DNA from: Candidatus Dormiibacterota bacterium
Lineage (GTDB): Bacteria; Chloroflexota; Dormibacteria; Aeolococcales; Aeolococcaceae
Reading direction: 5' to 3'
Assembly: GCA_955651875.1 (NCBI GenBank)
Contig: CATPAP010000038.1
Coordinates: 1-8,989, forward strand
Length of the DNA stretch: 8,989 nt
Under the pieces are notes generated by a model. It was not told where the DNA came from, did no database searches, and was given only the letters and a program-made list of their open reading frames with translations. Shown here piece after piece: positions 1 through 5,993 of the stretch (the first letter of the stretch is position 1; every line of letters begins with the position of its first letter). The position numbers and the translations under genes are program-made.

Positions 1-585
1 GCTCCTCTCTGGCTGATCCGCGATGGCGTGGTGCTCACCGGGCCGGCGGGCGGTCCGCTGACGCCCGACCCGCGAGCTCCGTACCTCGGCGCCTCCGCGC
101 GCCTCATCGCCGCGCCGGCGGCGCTGCCCGGGGTGGTGGTCGCGGTGGGCAGCGACAACCACGTGTGGCGACGCAACGCCGCCGGGCAGTGGGCAACGTC
201 GTTCATCCTGCTCCCGGCTGGAGGTCTCGCCGGTACTCCGAAGGTGACTGCGCTCGCCGCGTTCACACAGCCGTTGAGCGTCGCCGTCTACATGGGCACC
301 GACGGCTACGGCGTGCTGCTCAGCCAGGACGGCGGCGACGACTGGATCCGCGCCGATCCAGCGCTGCCGGAGCACGTGCTTTCACTGGCGACCGACCCGG
401 CGTCGAAGGCGCTGTACGCCGCCACCGACAACGGACTGTTCGTGCACCACCTGCAGTCGTTCCCGGCGCCGCCGGTGTATGTCGATGCATCGCTCTACCT
501 GCGCTGGCTGGGCATCGGCGTGGTCGCGCTGCTCGCCACGCTGGCAGCGCTGTTCGGCCTGCGCCGCATACTGCCGGAGTCTTGA
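1..585 (+). CDS. Membrane-anchored beta-propeller (Asp-box/BNR-like) protein, 3' end
   Basis: The frame is open from base 1 with no stop upstream, so only the last 194 residues are visible; the GTG at 28 is probably internal. A clear Asp-box (SQDGGDDW, visible residues about 108-115) fits the S-x-D-x-G-x-x-W turn of sialidase, Vps10 and Ycf48-type propellers. A second blade-like stretch (GSDNHVWRRNAAGQW) and a strand motif (YAATDNGLF) are also present. The C-terminus has one hydrophobic helix (about 167-187) followed by Arg-Arg, which suggests a single-pass anchor with the propeller outside and a very short cytoplasmic tail. Asp-boxes are structural, so they do not establish sialidase activity. 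A scaffold, sensor or Ycf48/Hcf136-like role is equally possible. The fold and anchor are fairly secure; the function is unknown. Confidence 0.7.
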   Translation, partial: APLWLIRDGVVLTGPAGGPLTPDPRAPYLGASARLIAAPAALPGVVVAVGSDNHVWRRNAAGQWATSFILLPAGGLAGTPKVTALAAFTQPLSVAVYMGTDGYGVLLSQDGGDDWIRADPALPEHVLSLATDPASKALYAATDNGLFVHHLQSFPAPPVYVDASLYLRWLGIGVVALLATLAALFGLRRILPES

Positions 586-619
586 GCGCTCCAGGTCCTC
601 CACCCCATCAACGGCGATT

Positions 620-648
620 TGTCACAGCGCCGATTTGACGAAGTGACA
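620..648. promoter_or_regulatory. Candidate operator (inverted repeat) of the toxin-antitoxin promoter
   Basis: TGTCAC (620-625) and GTGACA (643-648) are perfect inverted half-sites separated by 17 bases. Their centres lie 23 bases apart, about two helical turns. The pair brackets the -35 element (635-640) of the antitoxin gene. AbrB-type antitoxins commonly bind their own promoters as dimers, so autoregulation is the natural reading. Six-base arms could arise by chance. Confidence 0.4.
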
Positions 649-664
649 TTCGGCCTCATATGGT
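635..664 (+). promoter_or_regulatory. Promoter of the toxin-antitoxin operon, apparently leaderless
   Basis: The -35 box TTGACG (635-640) and -10 box TATGGT (659-664, fits TANNNT) are separated by 18 bases. Only six bases (665-670) lie between the -10 box and the ATG at 671, so transcription should start at or next to the start codon. This spacing is typical of leaderless genes in GC-rich Gram-positive bacteria. AAGG at 665-668 is too close to the ATG to be a good ribosome site. GGCCT/AGGCC arms (652-656, 666-670) also flank the -10 region. Confidence 0.55.
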
Positions 665-670
665 AAGGCC

Positions 671-952
671 ATGGCAAATACAAAGATTTTGGTTGAGATC
701 AACGAGCAGGGGAGGATGACGCTTCCCGCCAAGGTGCGCGAGGCGATGGGCATAGATGGTCGCGCTCAGGTCGAGGTCGAGGTGGAGGGCCAGGAACTTC
801 GCGTGCGCCCGACGGTGACCATCCCTCGAGAGGATGCGTGGGCCTACACGAGGGCGCACCTGGCGCTGGTCCGCGCCGCGCTTGACGATGTGCAGGCTGG
901 CCGTGTGGTGACCGTCGCCAAAGAGCAGTTGGACGCCCTCACGGCCTCGTGA
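671..952 (+). CDS. AbrB/MazE-family antitoxin
   Basis: This 93-residue protein starts with a SpoVT/AbrB swapped-hairpin DNA-binding domain (about residues 5-50). Its signature is VEINEQGRMTLPAKVREAMG followed by beta-strands rich in alternating Val and Glu. The rest (about 52-92) is a predicted helical tail, AWAYTRAHLALVRAALDDVQ, where antitoxins of this type usually wrap their toxin. It is the first gene of a pair and overlaps the toxin start by four bases (GTGA), the usual antitoxin-first layout. It likely neutralises the downstream toxin and represses the promoter just ahead of it. The ATG at 671 is favoured because the -10 box lies six bases upstream. It could be a free-standing AbrB regulator, but the coupled toxin argues against that. 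Confidence 0.87.
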   Translation: MANTKILVEINEQGRMTLPAKVREAMGIDGRAQVEVEVEGQELRVRPTVTIPREDAWAYTRAHLALVRAALDDVQAGRVVTVAKEQLDALTAS

Positions 953-1233
953 CCGACGGTGGCCAGGCGTACGCCTCGCTCGCATTCACACCAACCTTCC
1001 TGACAACCCTCGCCGACAAGGAATTCAGCGTCGCAGAGCGGAAAGCGTTCATCAAAGCCCTGGGGCTCTTGGACAGGAATGAGAGGCACCGCTCGCTGCG
1101 CGTCCATGAGCTGAAAGACGACCTGTCCGGCCTGCGGTCGGCCTCTGCGTCCGACTCACTGCGGATGACGTTCTTGCGAGCACCAGGAGGAAGAAAGACG
1201 ATGCTGACCTGCAGCCATCATCACCAGAGGTAG
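949..1233 (+). CDS. RelE/ParE-superfamily toxin (probable mRNA interferase)
   Basis: This 94-residue protein starts at a GTG inside the antitoxin stop (GTGA, 949-952), so translation is coupled. The C-terminal half shows the RelE-fold pattern: SLRVHELKDDLSGLRSASAS, then DSLRMTFLR, then a hydrophobic strand MLTCS ending in HHHQR. In the family, the Arg of the D-x-R-h strand and terminal basic, His or Tyr residues contribute to RNA cleavage. Here the candidates are the Arg of DSLRMTF and the terminal HHHQR. The N-terminal half (FTPTFLTTLADKEFSVAERKAFIKAL) fits the helical hairpin. The length is normal. RelE-fold toxins paired with AbrB-type antitoxins are known (YhaV-PrlF), so the mixed pair is plausible. 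The target, mRNA interferase or ParE-like, cannot be decided from sequence alone. Confidence 0.75.
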   Translation: MTDGGQAYASLAFTPTFLTTLADKEFSVAERKAFIKALGLLDRNERHRSLRVHELKDDLSGLRSASASDSLRMTFLRAPGGRKTMLTCSHHHQR

Positions 1234-1244
1234 GCCGGCCGGCC
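1233..1244. repeat. Perfect 12-bp palindrome GGCCGGCCGGCC between toxin and methyltransferase
   Basis: This perfect 12-base palindrome lies in the 14-base gap between the toxin stop and the methyltransferase ATG at 1248. No Shine-Dalgarno sequence is visible in the gap. The palindrome could form a small hairpin that affects translation of the methyltransferase, or it may be chance in GC-rich DNA. Confidence 0.3.
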
Positions 1245-1247
1245 CGA

Positions 1248-1904
1248 ATGCCTCGACGCCAAAGTACTGAGCACGTCCGTCGCGCGTACCACCAGCAGGC
1301 GCGACGCTACGACCGCGCGATGCGGATCACCTCGCGGTTCTTCGACATCGACGGTGGCCGTCGCTGGGCTTGCGGTGGCGCCACCGGCCACGTTCTCGAG
1401 ATCGGCGTCGGCACGGGTTACAACCTGCCCTTCTATCCGGGCGGCATCGACCTCACCGCCATCGACCTCACCCCCGAGATGCTCGACAGGGCGCGCGCAC
1501 GGGCTGCCGCGCTGCATCGCACCGTGCAGATGCAGGAGGCCGACGCCACCCGCCTTCCATTCGCGGACGCGTCCTTCAACACCGTGGTGTCCACGCTCAC
1601 GCTCTGCACCATTCCCCGACCCGAGGAGGCGGTGCGCGAGGCGTGGCGCGTCTGCCGTCCAGGTGGCGAGCTGCGCTTCTTCGAGCACGGCCGCGGCAAC
1701 GACCGTTTCAGCGTGTTCATCGAGCGGCTGCTCGAGCCACTGGCGTTCCGGCTCGAGGCGGATCGACTGCTGCTCGAACCCGACCGCGTCTTCGCGGAGG
1801 CCGGTGTCCCTGCCACGGTGGTGAAGCGGACCAATCGGGGCGTGTTCTGGCGACTGCTGTCGCGACGGCCGGACGCTGAGCCTCCAAGCCCGGCGGGAAG
1901 GTGA
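1248..1904 (+). CDS. Class I SAM-dependent methyltransferase (UbiE/METTL7/PmtA-like)
   Basis: This 218-residue Rossmann-fold methyltransferase has SAM motif I, VLEIGVGTGYNLPFYP (residues 49-64). It is followed by the acidic ribose-binding strand AIDLTPEML (71-79), the adenine-contacting stretch ADATRLPFADASFNTVVS (98-115), and the post-motif III segment EAWRVCRPGGELRFFEHG (131-148). The GVGTG-N-P-YP form and the EHG after motif III are typical of the METTL7/PmtA-like group, some of which act on phospholipids or thiols. The YDR near residue 21 also fits this group and supports the upstream ATG over the internal one at 1320. It follows the toxin gene by 14 bases and may be read through from that promoter, although its role looks unrelated. 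The substrate cannot be inferred. It converges with the minus-strand gene ending at 1916. Confidence 0.9.
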   Translation: MPRRQSTEHVRRAYHQQARRYDRAMRITSRFFDIDGGRRWACGGATGHVLEIGVGTGYNLPFYPGGIDLTAIDLTPEMLDRARARAAALHRTVQMQEADATRLPFADASFNTVVSTLTLCTIPRPEEAVREAWRVCRPGGELRFFEHGRGNDRFSVFIERLLEPLAFRLEADRLLLEPDRVFAEAGVPATVVKRTNRGVFWRLLSRRPDAEPPSPAGR

Positions 1905-1909
1905 ACGGC

Positions 1910-1926
1910 GCCGGCTCACGGCCGGC
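1910..1926. terminator. Hairpin between convergent genes (weak bidirectional terminator candidate)
   Basis: GCCGGC (1910-1915), a five-base loop and GCCGGC (1921-1926) can form a 6-bp G+C stem. It lies just after the methyltransferase stop (1904) and overlaps the stop codon of the convergent gene (1916-1918). There is no T-tract on either side, so intrinsic termination is uncertain. Confidence 0.3.
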
Positions 1927-2433
1927 ACCCCGGTGGCGCCGCCGGCGCGCCGTATCCAGCGACGGTGATCGTCTCCTCAGTCAGCACCGGGGGCGCGTAC
2001 TGGCGGTGTGCGGAGTTGACGAGTTCGACGCGCAGGGTGTGCTCGCCGCTGGCGACGCTCACCGCCGCGGTGTCGGCGTTGACCTCGGCCACTTGCCGGC
2101 CGTCGACGCTGATGCCCAGCAGCCGCCCGGCGCCCGGCACGCTCGTCCCGGTCGCGCACACCCGCACCACCAGCGGGCTGGTCACCGGCGCGCCGGGCGG
2201 CGGGGCGGCGATCCTCAGCGACACCCCCGCGGCGCCGGCGGGGCTGAGGGCAGCGCGATGTACACGGCGACCGTCGACAACAGTCCGACACCAGCGACGG
2301 CGACGCAGGCGCGGCGCAGCGTAGTGGGGACGGCCATTGTCGCCACGGCGCCACCGAAGAGCAGCGTGCCGGTCACCCACAGCGGCCAGACCGCCCCGCC
2401 GCCCACGATGTGCGCGAGAACTGCGGTCGTCAC
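1916..2433 (-). pseudogene. Small membrane protein with extracytoplasmic DUF4399-like domain, frameshifted
   Basis: The gene starts at a GTG (2433) inside the stop of the upstream gene (GTGA, 2433-2430), so it is translationally coupled. The first frame gives two membrane helices (AVWPLWVTGTLLFGGAVATM and CVAVAGVGLLSTVAVYIAL) and stops at 2215. The -1 frame continues to a stop at 1916 with a sensible secreted domain: SLRIAAPPPGAPVTSPLVVR, DGRQVAEV, then GEHTLRVELVNSAHRQYAPP. That ending resembles DUF4399-type periplasmic domains (GxHTL...H...PP). Adding one base to the C5 run at 2224-2228 (G5 on the coding strand) would restore a 172-residue protein. Neither half alone makes good sense, although a GTG at 2224 could start a separate 102-residue product lacking any signal. 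A single-base deletion or sequencing error is most likely. The domain identity is tentative. Confidence 0.55.
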
Positions 2434-3881
2434 CGGATCAGCAGGGCCAGCGGTGCGCTGACAGAGCGCACCGCCGCCGCCGCCGTCTCCTGGACGAGCG
2501 GCTGCGCCAGCAACCACAGCGAGGTCATCGTGTATCCGACCATGGCGACGATCCACGGCCACTCACTGCGCCTGGCCTTCGCCTCGCTGCGCGACGTGCG
2601 CCCCAGGTAGCGATGCGCGAGCACGACCGCGGCGATGTGCACGAAGATGATCAGCGCCACCTGGATGTACCAGACCACCGAGCTCGGCAGCAGGTTGGGA
2701 TTGATCTCGTAGCTGTCGTTGAAAGGAGCCGGCAGCAGCTTCACGCCCGCCAGCCCGGCGGGGTTGCCGAGCAATGGGATGAACAGCTGCCCGTTGATCG
2801 CGATGTACTCGGCGTTGTGTGCGACGAGGTAGCCGAATGCGATCGGCACCAGCGACGGCACCAGGCCGGAGAGCACGTCGACGGGGGACCTGCCGATCCC
2901 GCCGAAACGGCGCACCAGGACGGCGAAACTGCCGAAGAGCGTCCAAGCAACCAGTACAAGGAACGCGAACGCGGCCGTCTCGAAGAGCTCGAACGCGACG
3001 CCGGTGAGCGACACCTGCACGCGGATGGTCTTCCATGCGTCGGTGGACAGCAACCCGTCGAAGGAGACGGAGACGAGCAGCAGGAGCACGAAGGTGATGC
3101 GGCTGACATGGTGGGAGAAGGGAGCGCGCAGGCCACCTCCGAAGCCGCGCTTGCCGAGCGCGCGCAAACGGAACCAGCCCAGTCGGCCCCAGGTGGCGAA
3201 CAGCACGGAGAACACCTCGCCGCGACCGAGCCATGCCTCGGCTCCGAAGAGCAGTCCCGCCATGGCGCTGAGCAGCGCGTAGATGAGCAGCGCGACCGCG
3301 GTGAAGGCCGGCTTGGTGGCGGTTCCGTTGTAGATGAGCTCGCCGCATGCCACCGTGAAGAAGAGCGCCACCGCGGGCCACCAGCCCAGCGCGCGCGGCC
3401 ACGTGAGCACCCGCTCGTCGGAGATGAGGGTGCGGCGCAGCGCCGGCCCGTCGCACAGCCGGGCAAGCGCGGCGAACGGGTTCACCGCGCGCGTCCAGTC
3501 GCCGATGATCCCGCAGCTGATCGGCACCGCCACCCAGACCGCGAGCCAGAAGAACGTCGGCACGATGTTCTCGGCCACCGATTGCGAGCCGATCAGCCCG
3601 CAGACGATCAACCCGGCGAGGACCAGGACCGCGATGGTCCATCGCACGCGCGCGGGGCGGTGCAGCGGCACGGTGTCGACGAGGTCGGCCTCCGCCTTGC
3701 TCGCAGGCGCAACCGCGCGCGGCAGCACCAGCAGGAAGGAGAGGAAGACGACCAGCGCTCCACCGAAGACGAAGAGCCAGAGCGGCACCGGCAGGTCGTA
3801 CCGCTTGCCGAATGCGTGGGCGATGATCGGGATGAAACCGGGGAAGCCGTCGCCCGCGACGGCGTGAAGACTGCCTGTCAC
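2430..3881 (-). CDS. Polytopic membrane protein of the family often labelled 'fenitrothion hydrolase'
   Basis: This 483-residue integral membrane protein has about ten hydrophobic segments, including LWLFVFGGALVVFLSFLLVL, WTIAVLVLAGLIVCGLIG and VVWYIQVALIIFVHIAAVVL. The N-terminal AHAFGKRYDLPVPLWLF and the late VHIAAVVLAHRYLG recall a GC-rich Gram-positive family that databases often call 'fenitrothion hydrolase'. No hydrolase motif is visible and I doubt that name. The recurring membrane-edge His residues (IAHAF, HNAEY, VHIAA, LAHRY) would suit metal or heme handling, but that is inference. The frame stays open upstream to 4046, but that extension is Arg/Ala-rich and overlaps the divergent tlpA-like gene. 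The GTG at 3881 is preferred because a TACTGT box sits six bases ahead of it. It is divergent from the cytochrome c maturation operon and coupled to the small membrane protein downstream. Confidence 0.7.
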   Translation of the reverse strand: MTGSLHAVAGDGFPGFIPIIAHAFGKRYDLPVPLWLFVFGGALVVFLSFLLVLPRAVAPASKAEADLVDTVPLHRPARVRWTIAVLVLAGLIVCGLIGSQSVAENIVPTFFWLAVWVAVPISCGIIGDWTRAVNPFAALARLCDGPALRRTLISDERVLTWPRALGWWPAVALFFTVACGELIYNGTATKPAFTAVALLIYALLSAMAGLLFGAEAWLGRGEVFSVLFATWGRLGWFRLRALGKRGFGGGLRAPFSHHVSRITFVLLLLVSVSFDGLLSTDAWKTIRVQVSLTGVAFELFETAAFAFLVLVAWTLFGSFAVLVRRFGGIGRSPVDVLSGLVPSLVPIAFGYLVAHNAEYIAINGQLFIPLLGNPAGLAGVKLLPAPFNDSYEINPNLLPSSVVWYIQVALIIFVHIAAVVLAHRYLGRTSRSEAKARRSEWPWIVAMVGYTMTSLWLLAQPLVQETAAAAVRSVSAPLALLIR

Positions 3882-3887
3882 GCGGCG

Positions 3888-3893
3888 ACAGTA
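3888..3893 (-). promoter_or_regulatory. -10 box for the minus-strand membrane gene, leaderless geometry
   Basis: TACTGT (minus strand, 3893 to 3888) fits TANNNT and lies exactly six bases ahead of the GTG at 3881. This is the same spacing as at the antitoxin gene, and it supports the GTG as the start of a leaderless transcript. No clear -35 box is visible. Confidence 0.4.
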
Positions 3894-3910
3894 TCGCCGA
3901 CCCCGCCCCG

Positions 3911-3929
3911 AGCCGGCTCCGCGATCGCG
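3911..3929. promoter_or_regulatory. Paired palindromes in the divergent intergenic region
   Basis: AGCCGGCT (3911-3918) and CGCGATCGCG (3920-3929) are adjacent perfect palindromes. They sit in the 112-base gap between the minus-strand membrane gene (GTG 3881) and the tlpA-like gene (ATG 3994). A shared operator controlling both directions is possible. Short palindromes are common in such GC-rich DNA. Confidence 0.25.
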
Positions 3930-3955
3930 GGCCGCGGTGCGCAACGTCGCAGGAG

Positions 3956-3961
3956 TACGCT
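3956..3961 (+). promoter_or_regulatory. Candidate -10 box for the cytochrome c maturation operon
   Basis: TACGCT fits TANNNT and lies 32 bases upstream of the tlpA-like ATG (3994), giving an expected leader of about 25 bases. No convincing -35 box is seen. CAGG at 3988-3991 is only a weak ribosome site. Confidence 0.25.
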
Positions 3962-3993
3962 CCCCGCCGAGTTCGCCCGCTCGTCCCAGGCCC

Positions 3994-4527
3994 ATGCTCA
4001 AGCACCCATGCCGCGTGGCCGCGCTCGGCGCCGCCGCGCTCGCCACCGCCCTCCTCGTCAGCGGCTGCAGCCTTCAGCCCGACGTCTCCGCGAGGCTGCA
4101 GCCCAACCCCCGCATCAGCCAGCCCGCACCTGCACTGACCGGGACCTCGCTGTCCGGGAGCCACATCGACCTGGCCGCGCTGCGCGGCCGGCCGGTGGTG
4201 CTCGACTTCTGGGCGTCGTGGTGCGGTCCGTGCCGTGCCGAGCAGGACGAGCTGAACGGGCTGGTGTCGAAGTACGCTGCGCACGGGGTGCAGTTCCTCG
4301 GCGTCGACATCCGCGACGACTCCGCCAACGCGCTGGCCTACGTCAAGCAGTTCCAGGTCAACTATCCGAGCCTCTTCGACCCGGCATCGGACGCGGCCGG
4401 GACCTTCAACGTCAATGCTCCACCGACCACGCTGGTGGTCGATGGCTCAGGCACGATCCGCCTGCGCGAGCTCGGCAGCCTCTCCGACGTGCCTTCGACG
4501 CTCAACTCGCTGCTGGGCAGCTCCTGA
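3994..4527 (+). CDS. TlpA/ResA-like thioredoxin-family lipoprotein (cytochrome c maturation reductase)
   Basis: This 177-residue protein begins with a lipoprotein signal: basic n-region MLKHPCR, hydrophobic core, and lipobox LVSG-C with acylated Cys25. The thioredoxin fold carries the active site FWASWCGPCRAEQ (Cys77 and Cys80) and the expected cis-Pro loop APPTTLVVD (Pro144), followed by DGSG. Such proteins sit on the outer face of the membrane and reduce the CXXCH cysteines of apocytochrome c before heme attachment. The downstream ResB and CcsA genes make that role very likely. The frame opens at a GTG at 3937, but the ATG at 3994 gives the proper signal peptide and leaves room for the divergent promoter. 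No ccdA gene, the usual source of electrons for ResA, lies beside it. The stop is followed two bases later by the resB ATG. Confidence 0.92.
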   Translation: MLKHPCRVAALGAAALATALLVSGCSLQPDVSARLQPNPRISQPAPALTGTSLSGSHIDLAALRGRPVVLDFWASWCGPCRAEQDELNGLVSKYAAHGVQFLGVDIRDDSANALAYVKQFQVNYPSLFDPASDAAGTFNVNAPPTTLVVDGSGTIRLRELGSLSDVPSTLNSLLGSS

Positions 4528-4529
4528 CC

Positions 4530-5993
4530 ATGGCCACAGCCACCCGGCCGCCGGCTCGCCTCACCCGCCCCACCGCGCGACCGCCTCGCCGGGGCGCCCG
4601 GGGGCGCACCTCGTTGGGGCGCTTCTGGCACCAGTACACGCGCATGCGCACGGCCATCTACTTCCTGATGGGGATCCTCGGCATCGTGCTGATCGGCACC
4701 TTCGTGCCGCAGCAGTTCAGCTCAGCCGACCAGAAGGTCACCGAGTTCGTCGCCGCCCACCAGAACCTCAACGACCTGTTCACCCACCTCGGCCTGCCGC
4801 TGACGTCGGTTTTCGTGTCGCCGCTGTTCTACGTGCTCCTGGCCAGCCTGTACATCGCGCTGCTCTCGTGTGTGATCACCCGCGGCCGCGCGCTGGTGGG
4901 GCGCACGCTGCGTGGCTACCCGCGCTCGCCGCAGTACTGGGGCGAGTGGGGAAGCTGGCTGTTCCACACCTCGTTCTTCCTGCTCGTCGTCGCCGTCGTC
5001 TTCGGCAAGGCCACCGGGTTCGACGGGATCATGACCATCACCGAAGGACAGCGCGTCGCCGAGACCCCCGCCAGCTACGACACCCTCCAGGAGGGGATGC
5101 TCTTCGACGGCCGCCACAGTGGCTACGTGGTGCACCTCAACAGCTTCAGGGCGCCGCTGCAGTCCAACGGCATGCCGTCGGACTTCGTCAGCAACATGAC
5201 CCTCTATGACAGCGGCAGGCCGGTGGTCACCAAGGATGTCAGGGTCAACGAATTTCTCGGCTACAACGGCGTCGACTTCTACCAGCAGGACTACGGCTGG
5301 GCGCCGCACCTGCTGGTGCGCAACCCCGCCGGCGAGGTGGTGAGCGACACCGACATCCAGATGATCAGCGACAACAAGACGGCGTCGACCGGTGTCCTCA
5401 AGGTGCCGGACTACAACTACACGCTGCCCGGGCAGAGCAAACCCACGCAGATCGGCGCCAAGCTGGTGCTCTACCCCGATGCGCAGGCATTGCCGCAGGT
5501 GAGCGGCACCGGCAACGCCCTCAACGTCTCGTACGCTCCCGGAACCGCGGCCGCCAACAACCCTGTGCTCGAAGTGCAGCTCTTCGTCGGCAACCTCGGC
5601 CTCGACAACGGCTCGTCACAGGACGTCTTCAGCCTCGACACCGGCGCCATGACCCCGTACTACGCTAGCGCCGCCGCGTTCGCGCTGCCCCTGCACCAGA
5701 CCACCACGCTCCAGCTGCCCGCTGCCAACAACGGCACCGCGGGCTTCACCATCTCCTTTGTCGACCTGCCCCAGTTCTCCCTCTTCCACGTCAAGAAGGA
5801 CAACGGGGTCCCGCTGGTGTACACCACCTTCATCCTCACCATGGTGGGCCTGCTCACCAAGCTGTATCTGCGACCATTCCTCGAGCGCCGCCGGCGCCGG
5901 CGCAGGACCGTCCTGCAGGCCGGCGGGCGGGGCGGCTCTCAGGTGCTCGAATCGCCGCCGACAACCGTCCGCGAGGAGGTGCTCACCCGATGA
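4530..5993 (+). CDS. resB: Cytochrome c biogenesis protein ResB (Ccs1)
   Basis: This 487-residue protein forms, with CcsA, the system II heme exporter and cytochrome c synthase. The N-terminal cytoplasmic tail (about 1-38) is rich in Arg, Pro and Thr. Helix 1 (41-58, YFLMGILGIVLIGTFVPQ) opens the ResB domain with the family's typical R-x-AI-Y-F-L start. Helices 2 (about 97-115) and 3 (142-159) follow; His146 in WLFHTSFF is a candidate heme-interacting residue. A large extracytoplasmic domain (about 160-427) contains the conserved-looking YNGVDFYQQDYGWAPHL. The last helix (430-446) ends in a seven-Arg run (453-459), consistent with a cytoplasmic C-terminus. The frame is open much further upstream, to 2337, but that part is antisense to other genes; the ATG two bases after the tlpA-like stop is the true start. 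It overlaps ccsA by four bases (ATGA). Confidence 0.95.
   Translation: MATATRPPARLTRPTARPPRRGARGRTSLGRFWHQYTRMRTAIYFLMGILGIVLIGTFVPQQFSSADQKVTEFVAAHQNLNDLFTHLGLPLTSVFVSPLFYVLLASLYIALLSCVITRGRALVGRTLRGYPRSPQYWGEWGSWLFHTSFFLLVVAVVFGKATGFDGIMTITEGQRVAETPASYDTLQEGMLFDGRHSGYVVHLNSFRAPLQSNGMPSDFVSNMTLYDSGRPVVTKDVRVNEFLGYNGVDFYQQDYGWAPHLLVRNPAGEVVSDTDIQMISDNKTASTGVLKVPDYNYTLPGQSKPTQIGAKLVLYPDAQALPQVSGTGNALNVSYAPGTAAANNPVLEVQLFVGNLGLDNGSSQDVFSLDTGAMTPYYASAAAFALPLHQTTTLQLPAANNGTAGFTISFVDLPQFSLFHVKKDNGVPLVYTTFILTMVGLLTKLYLRPFLERRRRRRRTVLQAGGRGGSQVLESPPTTVREEVLTR

Noticed and set aside
1221..1928. Minus-strand open frame opposite the methyltransferase
   Set aside because: Its translation has no recognisable domain and the opposite strand carries complete SAM-binding motifs.
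2215..2228. Programmed -1 frameshift in the small membrane protein
   Set aside because: The G5 run on the coding strand does not form an X-XXY-YYZ slippery site in the reading frame, and no strong downstream structure is evident, so a plain deletion or sequencing error is favoured.
3882..4046. Longer start (ATG 4046) for the minus-strand membrane protein
   Set aside because: It would overlap the signal peptide of the tlpA-like gene and adds an Arg/Gly/Ala-rich tail without family character.
2337..4529. Very long open frame upstream of and continuous with resB (731 extra codons)
   Set aside because: It is antisense to the membrane-protein genes and out of frame with the tlpA-like gene. Its translation is low-complexity Arg/Glu/Gln/His-rich, as expected opposite GC-rich genes. 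resB starts at 4530.
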